Assembly (NCBI GenBank): GCA_041745535.1
Contig: JBGTIS010000054.1
Coordinates: forward strand, 22,995 to 86,994
Length of the DNA stretch: 64,000 nt
Direction: 5' to 3'
From: JBGTIS01 sp041745535
GTDB taxonomy: Bacteria > Bacteroidota > Bacteroidia > Cytophagales > Cyclobacteriaceae
Below are positions 55,180 through 63,868 of the stretch, in pieces (position 1 is the first letter of the stretch; the number at the start of each line of letters is the position of its first letter). Below the pieces are notes generated by a model, which ran no database searches, was not told the origin of the DNA, and saw only the letters and a list, made by a program, of their open reading frames with translations. Position numbers and translations under genes: made by a program.

Positions 55180-56862
55180 ATGCTCTATAAACCATTTGTA
55201 AAAAGAAAGAAGTGGCTGTATGCAGGCATAGTTGGTTTAATGCTCATAGCCATTTCCGCTAACATACTGGTGAATTTTTGGTTAAATCCTGTATTTGAAA
55301 AGGTAATAAAGAAATCAGTAACTGATGCGACTGAAAAAAAATACAAGCTTGATTTTACCGATTTATCGCTTAATATTCTTTCTAATGAACTGGTTATGAA
55401 TGATCTGGTATTCACAACAGATACAAACTATATCAATACCGATTCTACCAACTATTATGAAATAGAAATCGCGAAACTGAACATTAATGTTGGGAGCCTG
55501 TGGAAGATGCTCATTACCAGAAATCTGGTAGTAGATTATATACAGGCTGCCGATCCTTCGGTTAAACTGGTTCGTTCAGCGAAAAAAGATAATAATACAA
55601 AAGATCTTTACGATACGTATTCGTTTTTTTCAGGCTTTTTGTATTCTTTAAAAATTTACAAAACCCAGTTTACAAATTTATCTTTCAATGTTTACAATCA
55701 TGCCAGTGATACCTTACCTGGCTTTACTCTAAAAAATATTGATGCCTATTTTGATTACCTCAGTATTGATTCCGACCAGTTGGATAAGCCTGGTTTTTCC
55801 AGATATGCCGAAGATTTTGAGATTGTATTTAAAAATTTTTCCAACACACTTCCCGATAGTATGTACAATATTGAAGCTGCGGAAGCTAAATTTAGTAAAA
55901 AGAATAATTCGGTTGAATTAAAAGGATTAAAATTAGTGCCCCGATACGGCAAGTATGAGTTTGCCCGGCAGGTCGGTCACAGGGTGGACCGTACCGAATT
56001 AGAGGTGCCGGATTTAACTCTCTCGGGCGTTAATTTTACCCAACTACTGGATCATAAAATTCTGGAAACCACTTCTATCACTGCCTCCGGTTTTAGGTTG
56101 AAATCTTTCACCGATAAGCGGTTAGAACTTCGGCCACGAAAAAAAAAGTTAATTACACAAATGCTGCTTGATATTCCTTTTGAGTTTTCTGCTGATACTA
56201 TTATGGTTGAAAGCGGGTATCTTGAGTATGAAGAAAAAACGGATAATAGGGATATAACCGGCAAGGTAACTTTCGAAGATTTATATGCCAGTTTGTACAA
56301 GGTAAGCAACCAGGCACACCATGTTGAAAGTGATACGATGCAAGCCGATATAAAAACTAAATTGATGGGTAAAGGGGAATTTGATTTGTCCTTTGAATTT
56401 CCTTTAGGAAGTAGCACAGGTTATCATACCATAGAAGGGAAATTAGGAAATATGAGCCTGACAGCTATCAATGCCATCCTTGAACCCACAGCCCGTACAA
56501 CGGTGGAAAGTGGCAGTATTGAGTATCTTGATTTTTCTATGAAAATAGATGATGAAGAAGCCGAAGGCATCGCTCATTTTGCTTATCATGACCTGAAAGT
56601 AAAACTACTGAAATCAAATCGGGAAGATCCTGAGCTTATGGAGAATGTTGCTTCCTGGCTGGCCAATGTATTCATTATTAAATCCAACAATCCAACAAAT
56701 GGAGGTAACTTGCGTGATGGATTAATTTACTTTGTTCGAAATGATGAAAAATCTGTTTTTAGTTATTGGGTACAGGCACTTTTAATAGGAATCAGAGAAA
56801 GTGTGGGCATTAAATCAATTCCCAAGCGGCTAGGATCAAAGGGTAAAGAAGAAACAAGCTAA
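55180..56862 (+). CDS. AsmA/DUF748-like envelope protein
   Basis: A 560-residue protein with one N-terminal membrane helix (about 12-33) after a basic start, then a long periplasmic part rich in beta-strand repeats (for example NYYEIEIAKLNINVGSLWKM). The layout (single anchor, repeated beta strands, small helical C-end) resembles AsmA/TamB/DUF748-type proteins, which bridge the periplasm and may carry lipids between membranes. No sequence signature is strong, so the family is an inference. The ATG at 55180 is chosen over the TTG one codon before. A palindrome that starts at its stop codon separates it from the AI-2E remnant. Confidence 0.6.
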   Translation: MLYKPFVKRKKWLYAGIVGLMLIAISANILVNFWLNPVFEKVIKKSVTDATEKKYKLDFTDLSLNILSNELVMNDLVFTTDTNYINTDSTNYYEIEIAKLNINVGSLWKMLITRNLVVDYIQAADPSVKLVRSAKKDNNTKDLYDTYSFFSGFLYSLKIYKTQFTNLSFNVYNHASDTLPGFTLKNIDAYFDYLSIDSDQLDKPGFSRYAEDFEIVFKNFSNTLPDSMYNIEAAEAKFSKKNNSVELKGLKLVPRYGKYEFARQVGHRVDRTELEVPDLTLSGVNFTQLLDHKILETTSITASGFRLKSFTDKRLELRPRKKKLITQMLLDIPFEFSADTIMVESGYLEYEEKTDNRDITGKVTFEDLYASLYKVSNQAHHVESDTMQADIKTKLMGKGEFDLSFEFPLGSSTGYHTIEGKLGNMSLTAINAILEPTARTTVESGSIEYLDFSMKIDDEEAEGIAHFAYHDLKVKLLKSNREDPELMENVASWLANVFIIKSNNPTNGGNLRDGLIYFVRNDEKSVFSYWVQALLIGIRESVGIKSIPKRLGSKGKEETS

Positions 56863-56884
56863 TAGCGGTATTTATTAGCTATTA
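56860..56884. terminator. Short hairpin at the stop of the AsmA-like gene
   Basis: A 7-bp perfect stem (taatagc / gctatta) with an 11-nt loop. It includes the stop codon of the AsmA-like gene and, on the other strand, the stop of the AI-2E remnant. It is a weak bidirectional terminator. Confidence 0.35.
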
Positions 56885-57644
56885 TTGGTCAAGAAAATTA
56901 GTCGGATTTTTTATAAAAACCGATTTTACCTTTTCCCAGGTTAAGGCATGTTTTTCCGTTCCCTCAGTACCTGACAAAAAAGCGTAGGGTTTTAAACTTT
57001 CAATATTTTCACAAACTATTTTTAACATAGCGATTCAGGGTACCAAAGTAGGGAATATAATTCATGAGTGCCGACAAAATACCGAGCAACAAAGCATACT
57101 TAATTCCTATAACCATTAGCCCTATGGTATTTAAAAAGCAAAGGATAAGCACTACCAGGGTTATGCCTCCCAAATATTGCCGCACTAGTGTGGAAATTTC
57201 TTTAATTACCCGACCGGTTTTTGCATGCTTTTCCTCGTCGGTAAGTTTCAAAATAAATTCTTTGTACTTGTTACGATAATACAATAAAAAGAAAACAAAT
57301 ACAGGAAGTACGGCTATTTTGGCTACTGTCCTGGCAGTGCTGCTAAAAATTGCCTGGAACGATTCATTTCCCCGCGAAAAGGCATTTGTAATGAGTTCGC
57401 TGATCCAGTTGTATTAGTTGTATTGTTCGGTGGTACTTACTCCAAATTCTGATGCTATCATTTCCGCGTTGAAACTGGAAATGGGGTATAAAAGAAAAGC
57501 CAGAAGGGTAGCAAATGCCAACGGAACAAGAATATCCTTAGCGGCAAAAAGCCCACAAATAAATAAGATATTAAAAAGGAGGCCAGCCGTTAACCTGAAA
57601 ATTAGAGGAAACTCCCTGTGCATGTCAGCGGAAATTAAAAACAA
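56882..57644 (-). pseudogene. Broken AI-2E-family permease
   Basis: Three parts of an AI-2E/TqsA-type membrane transporter (about 350 residues when whole) are recognisable. Part 1 (57644-57417): MFLISADMHREF, then LFAAKDILVPLAFATLLAFL, the family N-terminus; it jumps after YPIS to a later helix (EFGVSTTEQYN) and hits TAA at 57414-57416. Part 2 continues in the same frame: YNWISELI, LPVFVFFLLYYRNKYKEF, to NYIPYFGT, all conserved family segments. Part 3, in a shifted frame from 57028 to 56882, gives MLKIVCENIESLKPYAFLSG, a typical C-terminus. So there are two internal deletions, one in-frame stop and one frameshift. Confidence 0.8.
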
Positions 57645-57764
57645 AAATCAGATTACCCGTAGGATTATAATACTTATTTTATTCTTTTTTGTTACTGCCA
57701 TTTAAAGAATGATCCCATACTGGTATGCACTCGAACTAAACATTCTATATAGCTGATAACGGAT

Positions 57765-59807
57765 TTATTTCAGATTGGCTATTTCATCAGTAGGTTTCAG
57801 AAAGGAATAGGCATCACCATACTCCAGCATTTGCTGTGTAAAATCTTTCGGATATTCAACCCGGATGTTTTTAATGGAATCGCCTTCCATTTCAGGAACC
57901 AATTTTGGATTGATAAATCCAGCGTAAGGAGCGATGTTTAATATTTCCGATCTTTTCAGCACTTCTTCATGAATGGAAGAATCTACCTGAACACCGTATT
58001 TTTCTACCAGGTCATGCCCAGCCTGGTAATCGCCTTCCGACTTAATGCGCTGAATTTCACGAAGCTGCATACCAAAAATGTCGCGTAGTTTTTCGTAATC
58101 GTTGATCACGAAATAGGTTTTTCCATCCTTTATTTTCTTCTCTATTACATTGTCTGCTTTACCGGCATCCAATGCCCAGGCGGCGATCAACTGCCTGTTT
58201 CGCATGTGGTCTTCTTCAATCATTTCGCCAGCGCTTAGCCTCCGTAATTGCAGCATTAATCCATTCAGAATGTATTCATCATAAGCTGTTTTTCCAACTT
58301 CTAACGATTCTATCAATCCCAGATCAATCAAATACGGATCCATCATAAAATACAGGGCTACCAGATCAGCCCTTCCTTCTTCCAGGGTAGAGGCATAGTT
58401 TTTTAATGTTTCTTTTGGTGTTCCAACACCCTGATTAATTTTACCAGAGGCATGGCCTACCACTTCATGCAGTGCGGTATGTAGTTTATCGGCTGTTTCC
58501 CCATACTTTTTTGCTCTATCCTGTTCAGCCTGGTTAAAAGCAAATTCTTTCAGGAATCCTTCACCTGTAGCTTTATGGTAAGCCTCTTCAATATTACCTA
58601 GACTTACCGATTTTGAGCCATGTTCTACCCTGATCCAGTTGGCATTTGGTAAATTAACGCCAATAGGGGTGGCAGGAGAGGCATCGCCCGATTCACCGGC
58701 TACGTTCACGATTTTATAGGTTACACCTACTACATTCTCTTTTTTATGCTCATCCATAATGGGCGAATGATCCTCAAACCATTGCACATTGTCGCTGAGG
58801 GTTTTCATGCGTTCAGAGGCTTCAAAATCTCTGATTTGCACAATACTCTCGTAACTTGCTTTAATGCCCAGCGGATCGTTATATACTTCAATAAAACTGT
58901 TAATATAATCGATATCGCCTTTGGTAGCTTCTACCCAGGCAATATTATACTGATCCCAAACTTTCAGGTCCCCGGTTTTATAATACTGAATGAGCAATCG
59001 AAGCGCTTCGGCCTGCTGCTCATTTTCAGCTACCTCACCAGCTTGTTCCAGCCAATAAATAATTTGCCCGATAGCTTCTCCATACATACCATTGGCATGC
59101 CACACCATTTCTTCCAGTGAGCCATCTTTTTTTCTCGCGATTTTTGAGTTCAACCCGTAGGAAATCGGATGTGGGTCTTTGGGGTTTGCCATTTTTTTGT
59201 AAAAAGTCTCCACCTCTTTCTCGGTTACATCCGGATCGTAAAAGTTCACTGCTGAGGTCAGTACCAAATCTTCATTAGGATTTTTGTTTACTTTTTTCGC
59301 ATCCTTTGATGGATCAAACATAATGGAAATAGCTTCATTAGAAAGCGATGTCTTGGTTTCACCAACCAATTTTCTTAAATATTCCTGGCTAAATTCAGGT
59401 GTAAATTTCAGGTTAGAGTAATGGTGATGAATGCCATTGCTAAACCAAATCCGCTTGGTGTAGGTCATCAGTTGGGTCCATTCATCAGCATTTTTGTCTC
59501 CCGCGTAATTTTTTACAATATTTTCCAGTGCTTTCCGTATTTCCAGGTTGTAGCGGTAGTTCTGATCGTAAATAATATCACGGCCAGCCAAACCTGCCTG
59601 GGTAAGAAAATATACCAGCTTTTTGTTACGCAACGATAATTTTTCAAAATCCGGTATCTGGTATCGTAGTATTCTTAAATCGGCAAACTGTTCGGTTTGC
59701 CAGGCAAAATCTTCTTTATTTTCAGCGATAGCTTGTTCAGTTTCAGGCTGATTGCAACCAGCAACCATCAGGATGCTTAACACGGTAAGGGTTAGTAATT
59801 TTTTCAC
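57765..59807 (-). CDS. Dipeptidyl peptidase III (M49), lipoprotein
   Basis: Zinc exopeptidase of family M49, 680 residues, that releases dipeptides from short peptides. It carries a lipoprotein signal (VAGC, Cys 18), so unlike human DPP III it should be membrane-anchored outside the cytosol. The zinc motif is HEVVGH (447-452) and the second motif EEGRAD (476-481) supplies the third ligand. The distance between them is shorter than in the human enzyme, as in Bacteroides DPP III. The start is GTG (59807), with the signal immediately after. It is divergent from the DPP IV gene. Confidence 0.88.
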   Translation of the reverse strand: MKKLLTLTVLSILMVAGCNQPETEQAIAENKEDFAWQTEQFADLRILRYQIPDFEKLSLRNKKLVYFLTQAGLAGRDIIYDQNYRYNLEIRKALENIVKNYAGDKNADEWTQLMTYTKRIWFSNGIHHHYSNLKFTPEFSQEYLRKLVGETKTSLSNEAISIMFDPSKDAKKVNKNPNEDLVLTSAVNFYDPDVTEKEVETFYKKMANPKDPHPISYGLNSKIARKKDGSLEEMVWHANGMYGEAIGQIIYWLEQAGEVAENEQQAEALRLLIQYYKTGDLKVWDQYNIAWVEATKGDIDYINSFIEVYNDPLGIKASYESIVQIRDFEASERMKTLSDNVQWFEDHSPIMDEHKKENVVGVTYKIVNVAGESGDASPATPIGVNLPNANWIRVEHGSKSVSLGNIEEAYHKATGEGFLKEFAFNQAEQDRAKKYGETADKLHTALHEVVGHASGKINQGVGTPKETLKNYASTLEEGRADLVALYFMMDPYLIDLGLIESLEVGKTAYDEYILNGLMLQLRRLSAGEMIEEDHMRNRQLIAAWALDAGKADNVIEKKIKDGKTYFVINDYEKLRDIFGMQLREIQRIKSEGDYQAGHDLVEKYGVQVDSSIHEEVLKRSEILNIAPYAGFINPKLVPEMEGDSIKNIRVEYPKDFTQQMLEYGDAYSFLKPTDEIANLK

Positions 59808-59834
59808 TTCTCAAAAGTTTAGCTTGGGTTGTAC

Positions 59835-59842
59835 CAAAGATA
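59835..59842 (-). promoter_or_regulatory. -7 box of the DPP III gene
   Basis: TATCTTTG on the minus strand matches TAnnTTTG perfectly and would place the transcript start about 20 nt before the GTG. The -33 region is a T-run without a good TTTG. Confidence 0.35.
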
Positions 59843-59899
59843 CAATCGAATTCAAGTGAAAAAAAGTGATTTAAATGGGAGCGATCCGGTTTGTTACAG

Positions 59900-59955
59900 T
59901 TTGAAGGTTTATCATTAGATTTGAAGGTATTTCGGCTACTTTAAAGCAGCTTTAA
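59900..59955. promoter_or_regulatory. Repeats and palindrome between the divergent peptidase genes
   Basis: TTTGAAGGT occurs twice as a direct repeat (59900-59908 and 59920-59928, 20 bp apart), followed by the perfect 15-bp palindrome TTAAAGCAGCTTTAA (59941-59955). These could bind a regulator shared by the two peptidase genes. Confidence 0.35.
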
Positions 59956-60043
59956 TATTGAAAAAGTTAATTAATCGTTTGTCATTTGTAACCTGATACA
60001 AACATAAATAAAAATCATTTTATAATTATTTAAGATTAACCCC

Positions 60044-62287
60044 ATGCAATTAATAGTATTTAAGAAATATGCAACCAATTTTTGGATAGTATGGCTTTTA
60101 ATCATCAGCTTTCAATCGGCTGCTCTGGCCCAGAAAAAACCTTTTGAGAACCTGAAGGAAGCTTTATTTTCATCCAGTAAACTTTCCGGGTCCAGTGGTC
60201 CGCAAAGTGTAAACTGGATTGACGAAGGGGAGCGGTTCTCTTTTATGCAGGCCAATCCTGAGAAAGAGCGGGATGAAATCAAATCCTATGACCCCGCTAC
60301 CGGGAAATCTATCCTGATTTTTGATGGAGCAGGTCTTACCTTTCCCGATTCCAAAGAAGCTTTTGCGTATAAATCTTTCGAATGGTCGAAAGATTCCAGA
60401 TACCTGCTTTTTCAGACTAATTTCAGACCGGTTTGGCGGAATTCAGGAATATCGGATTATTATTTTTATTCTATTGAAAGTAAAACATTAAATCTGGTAG
60501 CCAAAGACGCCCGCACCGCTGAACTATCGCCCGATGGCAATAAAATAGGGTATGAACGAGGGGGAAACCTGTTTGTATTTAATTTTGCTACAAAAAAAGA
60601 AACCCAGCTTACAGATGACGCGAAAGATAATTTTTACAACGGCCGGTTTGGCTGGGTATACGAAGAAGAATTTGGCCTGGTACAGGCCTGGATGTGGTCG
60701 CCCGATAGCCGCTATATTGCTTTCTGGCAAACCGACGAACGCAAAGTGCCGGTATATCAGACTACCGATTATGCAGGACAAGCGCCTGAATATGTAAAAA
60801 TTCCTTATCCCATGGCTGGTCAGCCGAATCCACAGGTTAAAATCGGGGTAATTGACATCGGAAAAAATGCCAGACAATGGATGGACCTGGTTTTGGGCGA
60901 TGGTTATGTACCCCGCCTGTACTGGACGTCAATTGCTGGTCAGTTGGCTATTACCCACCTTAATCGTGCCCAAAATCATTTGCGGCTATTTTTTAACGAC
61001 GCCACTACCGGAAAAGGAAAACTGATTATGGAAGAAAAATCAGATACCTGGATTGATTTGTTCGATTTTTTTGCTGGCATCGATCATTATTTCTTTTTTC
61101 CGGAAAATACCCAGGAGTTCTTCTGGATTTCAGACCGCGATGGCTGGAATCATATTTACCGCTACAATTATGAAGGTGATGTGTTAAATCAGGTAACGCA
61201 AGGCAATTGGGAAGTAGTATATGTGTATCAGGTCGACTCAAAAGATAAAACCATTTATTATTCCTCTACAGAAGAATCCCCTTTAGAAAGGCATTTGTAT
61301 TCCATTCGGTTTGATGGCAGGAAAAAGACAAAACTAACCCAGGAACCGGGCAAACACCAGATTGATTTCTCACCCAACAGTGCCTATTATATCGACCGAT
61401 ATTCAAATGTTAGTACGCCTGCGCAGGTGGAATTATGGTCTACTAAAGGGAAAATGCTCGAGAAAATGGAAGATAATGCTGAGGTTAAAGCATATACTGA
61501 TCAGCATTTGTATGCCCCCAAAGAGCTTTTTAGTTTCACTACTTCCGATGGTCAGAAACTGGATGGCTATCTGATAAAACCGATAGATTTTGATGAGAAT
61601 AAAAAATATCCGGTTGTACTGAATATTTACGGTGGCCCTGGTTCCCAATCAGTTTATAACGATTACGCCACGAATGGATGGGAGCAGTATCTGGCCCAGG
61701 AAGGTTATGTGATTGCCAGCATGAATAACCGTGGGAGTGGGGGATATGGCGGGAAATTTAAAAAGATGGTATATGCCCAATTGGGCAAATGGGAAAGTAA
61801 AGATTTTGTGGAAACCGTAAAATATTTAGGTAGTCTGGGTTGGGCCGATACAGATAATATGGCCATCAGAGGGCATAGTTACGGCGGTTTTATGTCCAGT
61901 TATACCATGTTGAATTATCCGGGGGTATTTAAGGTAGCTTTGGTGGGGGCGCCTGTAACTGACTGGCGCCTGTACGACAGCATCTATACCGAACGGTATA
62001 TGGGCTTGTTACCACAAAATAACGAAAACTATATTCAAAGTTCGTCCACTTCCTATGCCGACCAACTGGAAGGCTATATGTTTATTGCCCATTCTACTAT
62101 GGACGATAATGTGCATGTACAAAACACCTTTCAACTGGTAAAAGCATTGATCGATAATGGTAAAGATGCTGACTTGAGAATTTATCCTCCCGGTGCGCAC
62201 GGAGTATCGTATAGCCCGGAAAGTTATGTGTTGCTGTATTCTCAGTATGTGGATTACCTGAATGAACACTTAAAAAATATCGACTAA
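60044..62287 (+). CDS. Dipeptidyl peptidase IV (S9)
   Basis: A secreted prolyl-type serine exopeptidase of 747 residues. A signal peptide (about 1-29, AALAQ) is followed by the beta-propeller (about 50-500), which carries the DPP IV-type EE pair in YEEEFG (about 208) that binds the substrate N-terminus. The C-terminal alpha/beta-hydrolase domain has the catalytic triad S612 (GHSYGG), D687 (MDDNVH) and H719 (GAHGVS). The family removes Xaa-Pro dipeptides, complementing the DPP III gene that diverges from it. The gene ends in a strong hairpin terminator. Confidence 0.93.
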   Translation: MQLIVFKKYATNFWIVWLLIISFQSAALAQKKPFENLKEALFSSSKLSGSSGPQSVNWIDEGERFSFMQANPEKERDEIKSYDPATGKSILIFDGAGLTFPDSKEAFAYKSFEWSKDSRYLLFQTNFRPVWRNSGISDYYFYSIESKTLNLVAKDARTAELSPDGNKIGYERGGNLFVFNFATKKETQLTDDAKDNFYNGRFGWVYEEEFGLVQAWMWSPDSRYIAFWQTDERKVPVYQTTDYAGQAPEYVKIPYPMAGQPNPQVKIGVIDIGKNARQWMDLVLGDGYVPRLYWTSIAGQLAITHLNRAQNHLRLFFNDATTGKGKLIMEEKSDTWIDLFDFFAGIDHYFFFPENTQEFFWISDRDGWNHIYRYNYEGDVLNQVTQGNWEVVYVYQVDSKDKTIYYSSTEESPLERHLYSIRFDGRKKTKLTQEPGKHQIDFSPNSAYYIDRYSNVSTPAQVELWSTKGKMLEKMEDNAEVKAYTDQHLYAPKELFSFTTSDGQKLDGYLIKPIDFDENKKYPVVLNIYGGPGSQSVYNDYATNGWEQYLAQEGYVIASMNNRGSGGYGGKFKKMVYAQLGKWESKDFVETVKYLGSLGWADTDNMAIRGHSYGGFMSSYTMLNYPGVFKVALVGAPVTDWRLYDSIYTERYMGLLPQNNENYIQSSSTSYADQLEGYMFIAHSTMDDNVHVQNTFQLVKALIDNGKDADLRIYPPGAHGVSYSPESYVLLYSQYVDYLNEHLKNID

Positions 62288-62313
62288 CAGGAATTGCGGC
62301 GGCTAATAAAATA

Positions 62314-62351
62314 AAAAGAGCTTAATGATTATTTCATCACTAAGCTCTTTT
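62314..62351. terminator. Bidirectional terminator after the DPP IV gene
   Basis: An 11-bp perfect stem (aaaagagctta / taagctctttt) extended by four pairs beyond one mismatch, with a 6-nt loop. It has A/T runs on both sides and lies between convergent genes, so it is a strong two-way terminator. Confidence 0.8.
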
Positions 62352-62369
62352 AAAATTTAATTTTGTTTT

Positions 62370-62759
62370 TTAATTGGTAGTAAGCTTCAGCACATTGGCG
62401 TCAATTTCATATTTTTTTAGCATTTTCTGTGCATACGCATTGTAGCCATGGGTTACCAATAAGAAAAATTTGCCGTTTTTAATTTTAGCTAAATTGGCAA
62501 AAAGTTTCCAACGACTAATTACTTTGTTTTTATTTTTATCTTTATTGTCAACAATTTCAAAATAATCTTTCCCCAGTAAAGTCTGTGCTGTCAGATCAGG
62601 CATGATTGATTCTTCTGTTTCCTTTTCTATAAACTTTGTGGGTTGCTCATAGTCAGGTAAATTAACCTTTATATTTTTGTATCCCTTACTTTCCAATAAC
62701 CTTACGGCGGAATAAGTAGTTTTTTCGTTTACATCTTTTTCCAATACTACAGTTGTCAT
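62370..62759 (-). CDS. Small protein of unknown function
   Basis: A 129-residue cytoplasmic protein, charged and Lys-rich, with alternating helix and strand: VVLEKDVNEKTTYSAVRLLE at the start, then a more acidic middle, and SRWKLFANLAKIKNGKFFLL near 82-101, followed by a helix AYAQKMLKKY. I do not recognise a family or catalytic motif. It is convergent with the DPP IV gene across a strong terminator, and the DNA upstream is non-coding. The composition is native-looking. It might be a small conserved Bacteroidota protein; no function is proposed. Confidence 0.55.
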   Translation of the reverse strand: MTTVVLEKDVNEKTTYSAVRLLESKGYKNIKVNLPDYEQPTKFIEKETEESIMPDLTAQTLLGKDYFEIVDNKDKNKNKVISRWKLFANLAKIKNGKFFLLVTHGYNAYAQKMLKKYEIDANVLKLTTN

Positions 62760-63153
62760 AAATGAAATTTTTATATTTGAAAATAAAATTACGAACTATT
62801 ACGCACAAAACACAATCTGCCACTCTTTCTTGAATGATATTTTAATAAAAATTACAGGAAATCAAATTTTAATTCAACATTTCTTGCTTCTATTAAAAAA
62901 TAGCGTTCTGCTTCTAAAAAAGGAAGTTTTATTACCGCTATAAATTCAAAAAATCGTTAAACCTAAAACAGATCAAATTTATTTCCGTGTTTGTGAAATT
63001 GCACCCAATGGCTGAATTGAGTCGATTACAGGCTTTTACCTTAATCCTGGTTGAAGAGCTATTAGCTGATTATACGTAATTTTTGACGTATAGGTTTTAG
63101 GTTTAATGAATAACGCTAGAGAAGTAAAAATGGTATATAGTAAAAACTCGATT
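62760..63153. other. Gene-free region with an inverted-repeat element
   Basis: About 390 bp with no convincing gene. It contains a TTAA-ended inverted repeat pair (62957-62969 and 63094-63106; listed separately) and a hairpin tatacgt/acgtata (63071-63092) that may end the coiled-coil gene transcript. Confidence 0.45.
62957..63106. repeat. 150-bp element with 13-bp terminal inverted repeats
   Basis: TTAAACCTAAAAC (62957-62969) and GTTTTAGGTTTAA (63094-63106) are perfect inverted repeats 124 bp apart. Read another way, they are 9-bp ends (ACCTAAAAC) flanked by TTAA on both sides, as for a small non-autonomous element inserted at TTAA. No coding potential is seen inside. With one copy in view, a chance pair cannot be excluded. 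Confidence 0.35.
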
Positions 63154-63735
63154 TTAGTTATTGTTATCAAGATTGGCTATTTTATCTTCAATAACCTTCA
63201 GCTTATTTTTTAATTCCTGCTCCATGTGCGCCAGTTCCTTTTCTTTGTCATTTTTGACCTGATCCCATTTGGCACTCCACTCATTTTCTAGTGTGGTATA
63301 CCCAGCATTGAGCTGATCCTGTAGCTTTTTATATTCGGCATCCTTTTCGTTTTTCAAATCTTCATACTGTTTTATGAGTTTTTTTCTGGAAAAAAGTTTA
63401 CCGTTAATTTCTTCTCGTAAGGCAGAAAGTTCAGCTTCAGCTTCTTCAGAAAAGTCACTTAGCCGCGTTTTCGCATCCTCTAAATAGGCATCATACTCCA
63501 TTTGGGCCTCACTCTCCAATTGTTTTAGGCTTTCTCTGGCAGCAACATGCGCTTGGTTGATTTCCTGAGCAATAGTTTCCTGAATTTTATTTTTCTGGTT
63601 TCTGAGATACTGTAGGGTATCTTGGGTTTTTTGGGCTGAAAGCGATTGGGCAAGCAAAGAAGTTTGGTTAGAATGTGCCCATAAAATGCATTGCAAAAGT
63701 ACAATAGTAAAAATAAATTTCACGGGATAGTACAT
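63154..63735 (-). CDS. Secreted coiled-coil protein
   Basis: A 193-residue protein starting at the ATG at 63735 (a TTG four codons earlier is less likely). A signal peptide (about 1-30, SLLAQ) is followed by an almost continuous charged coiled coil (about 40-188) rich in Lys, Glu, Gln and Leu with heptad spacing, for example RESLKQLESEAQMEYDAYLE and KNKLKVIEDKIANL. The last residues are Asp/Asn-rich. It resembles periplasmic coiled-coil proteins that act as spacers or chaperone-like partners (OmpH/Skp-like in style, not in sequence). The function is unknown. It is the only complete gene in the last kilobase. Confidence 0.6.
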   Translation of the reverse strand: MYYPVKFIFTIVLLQCILWAHSNQTSLLAQSLSAQKTQDTLQYLRNQKNKIQETIAQEINQAHVAARESLKQLESEAQMEYDAYLEDAKTRLSDFSEEAEAELSALREEINGKLFSRKKLIKQYEDLKNEKDAEYKKLQDQLNAGYTTLENEWSAKWDQVKNDKEKELAHMEQELKNKLKVIEDKIANLDNNN

Positions 63736-63868
63736 TTTGTGGTTCAATTAATTGGAAATAACTTATTAATCCAAAAATAACATTTAAAAATCGCGGCTAT
63801 TTATAAAGATATAAGCCATGTGAAAATATAATTTTTAAATGCAAGTACGAAAGTTAACCAAAAGTAAA

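Noticed and set aside
63010..63081. A 23-codon frame (MAELSRLQAF...) inside the inverted-repeat element
   Set aside because: Too short, no homology, and inside a likely non-coding element.
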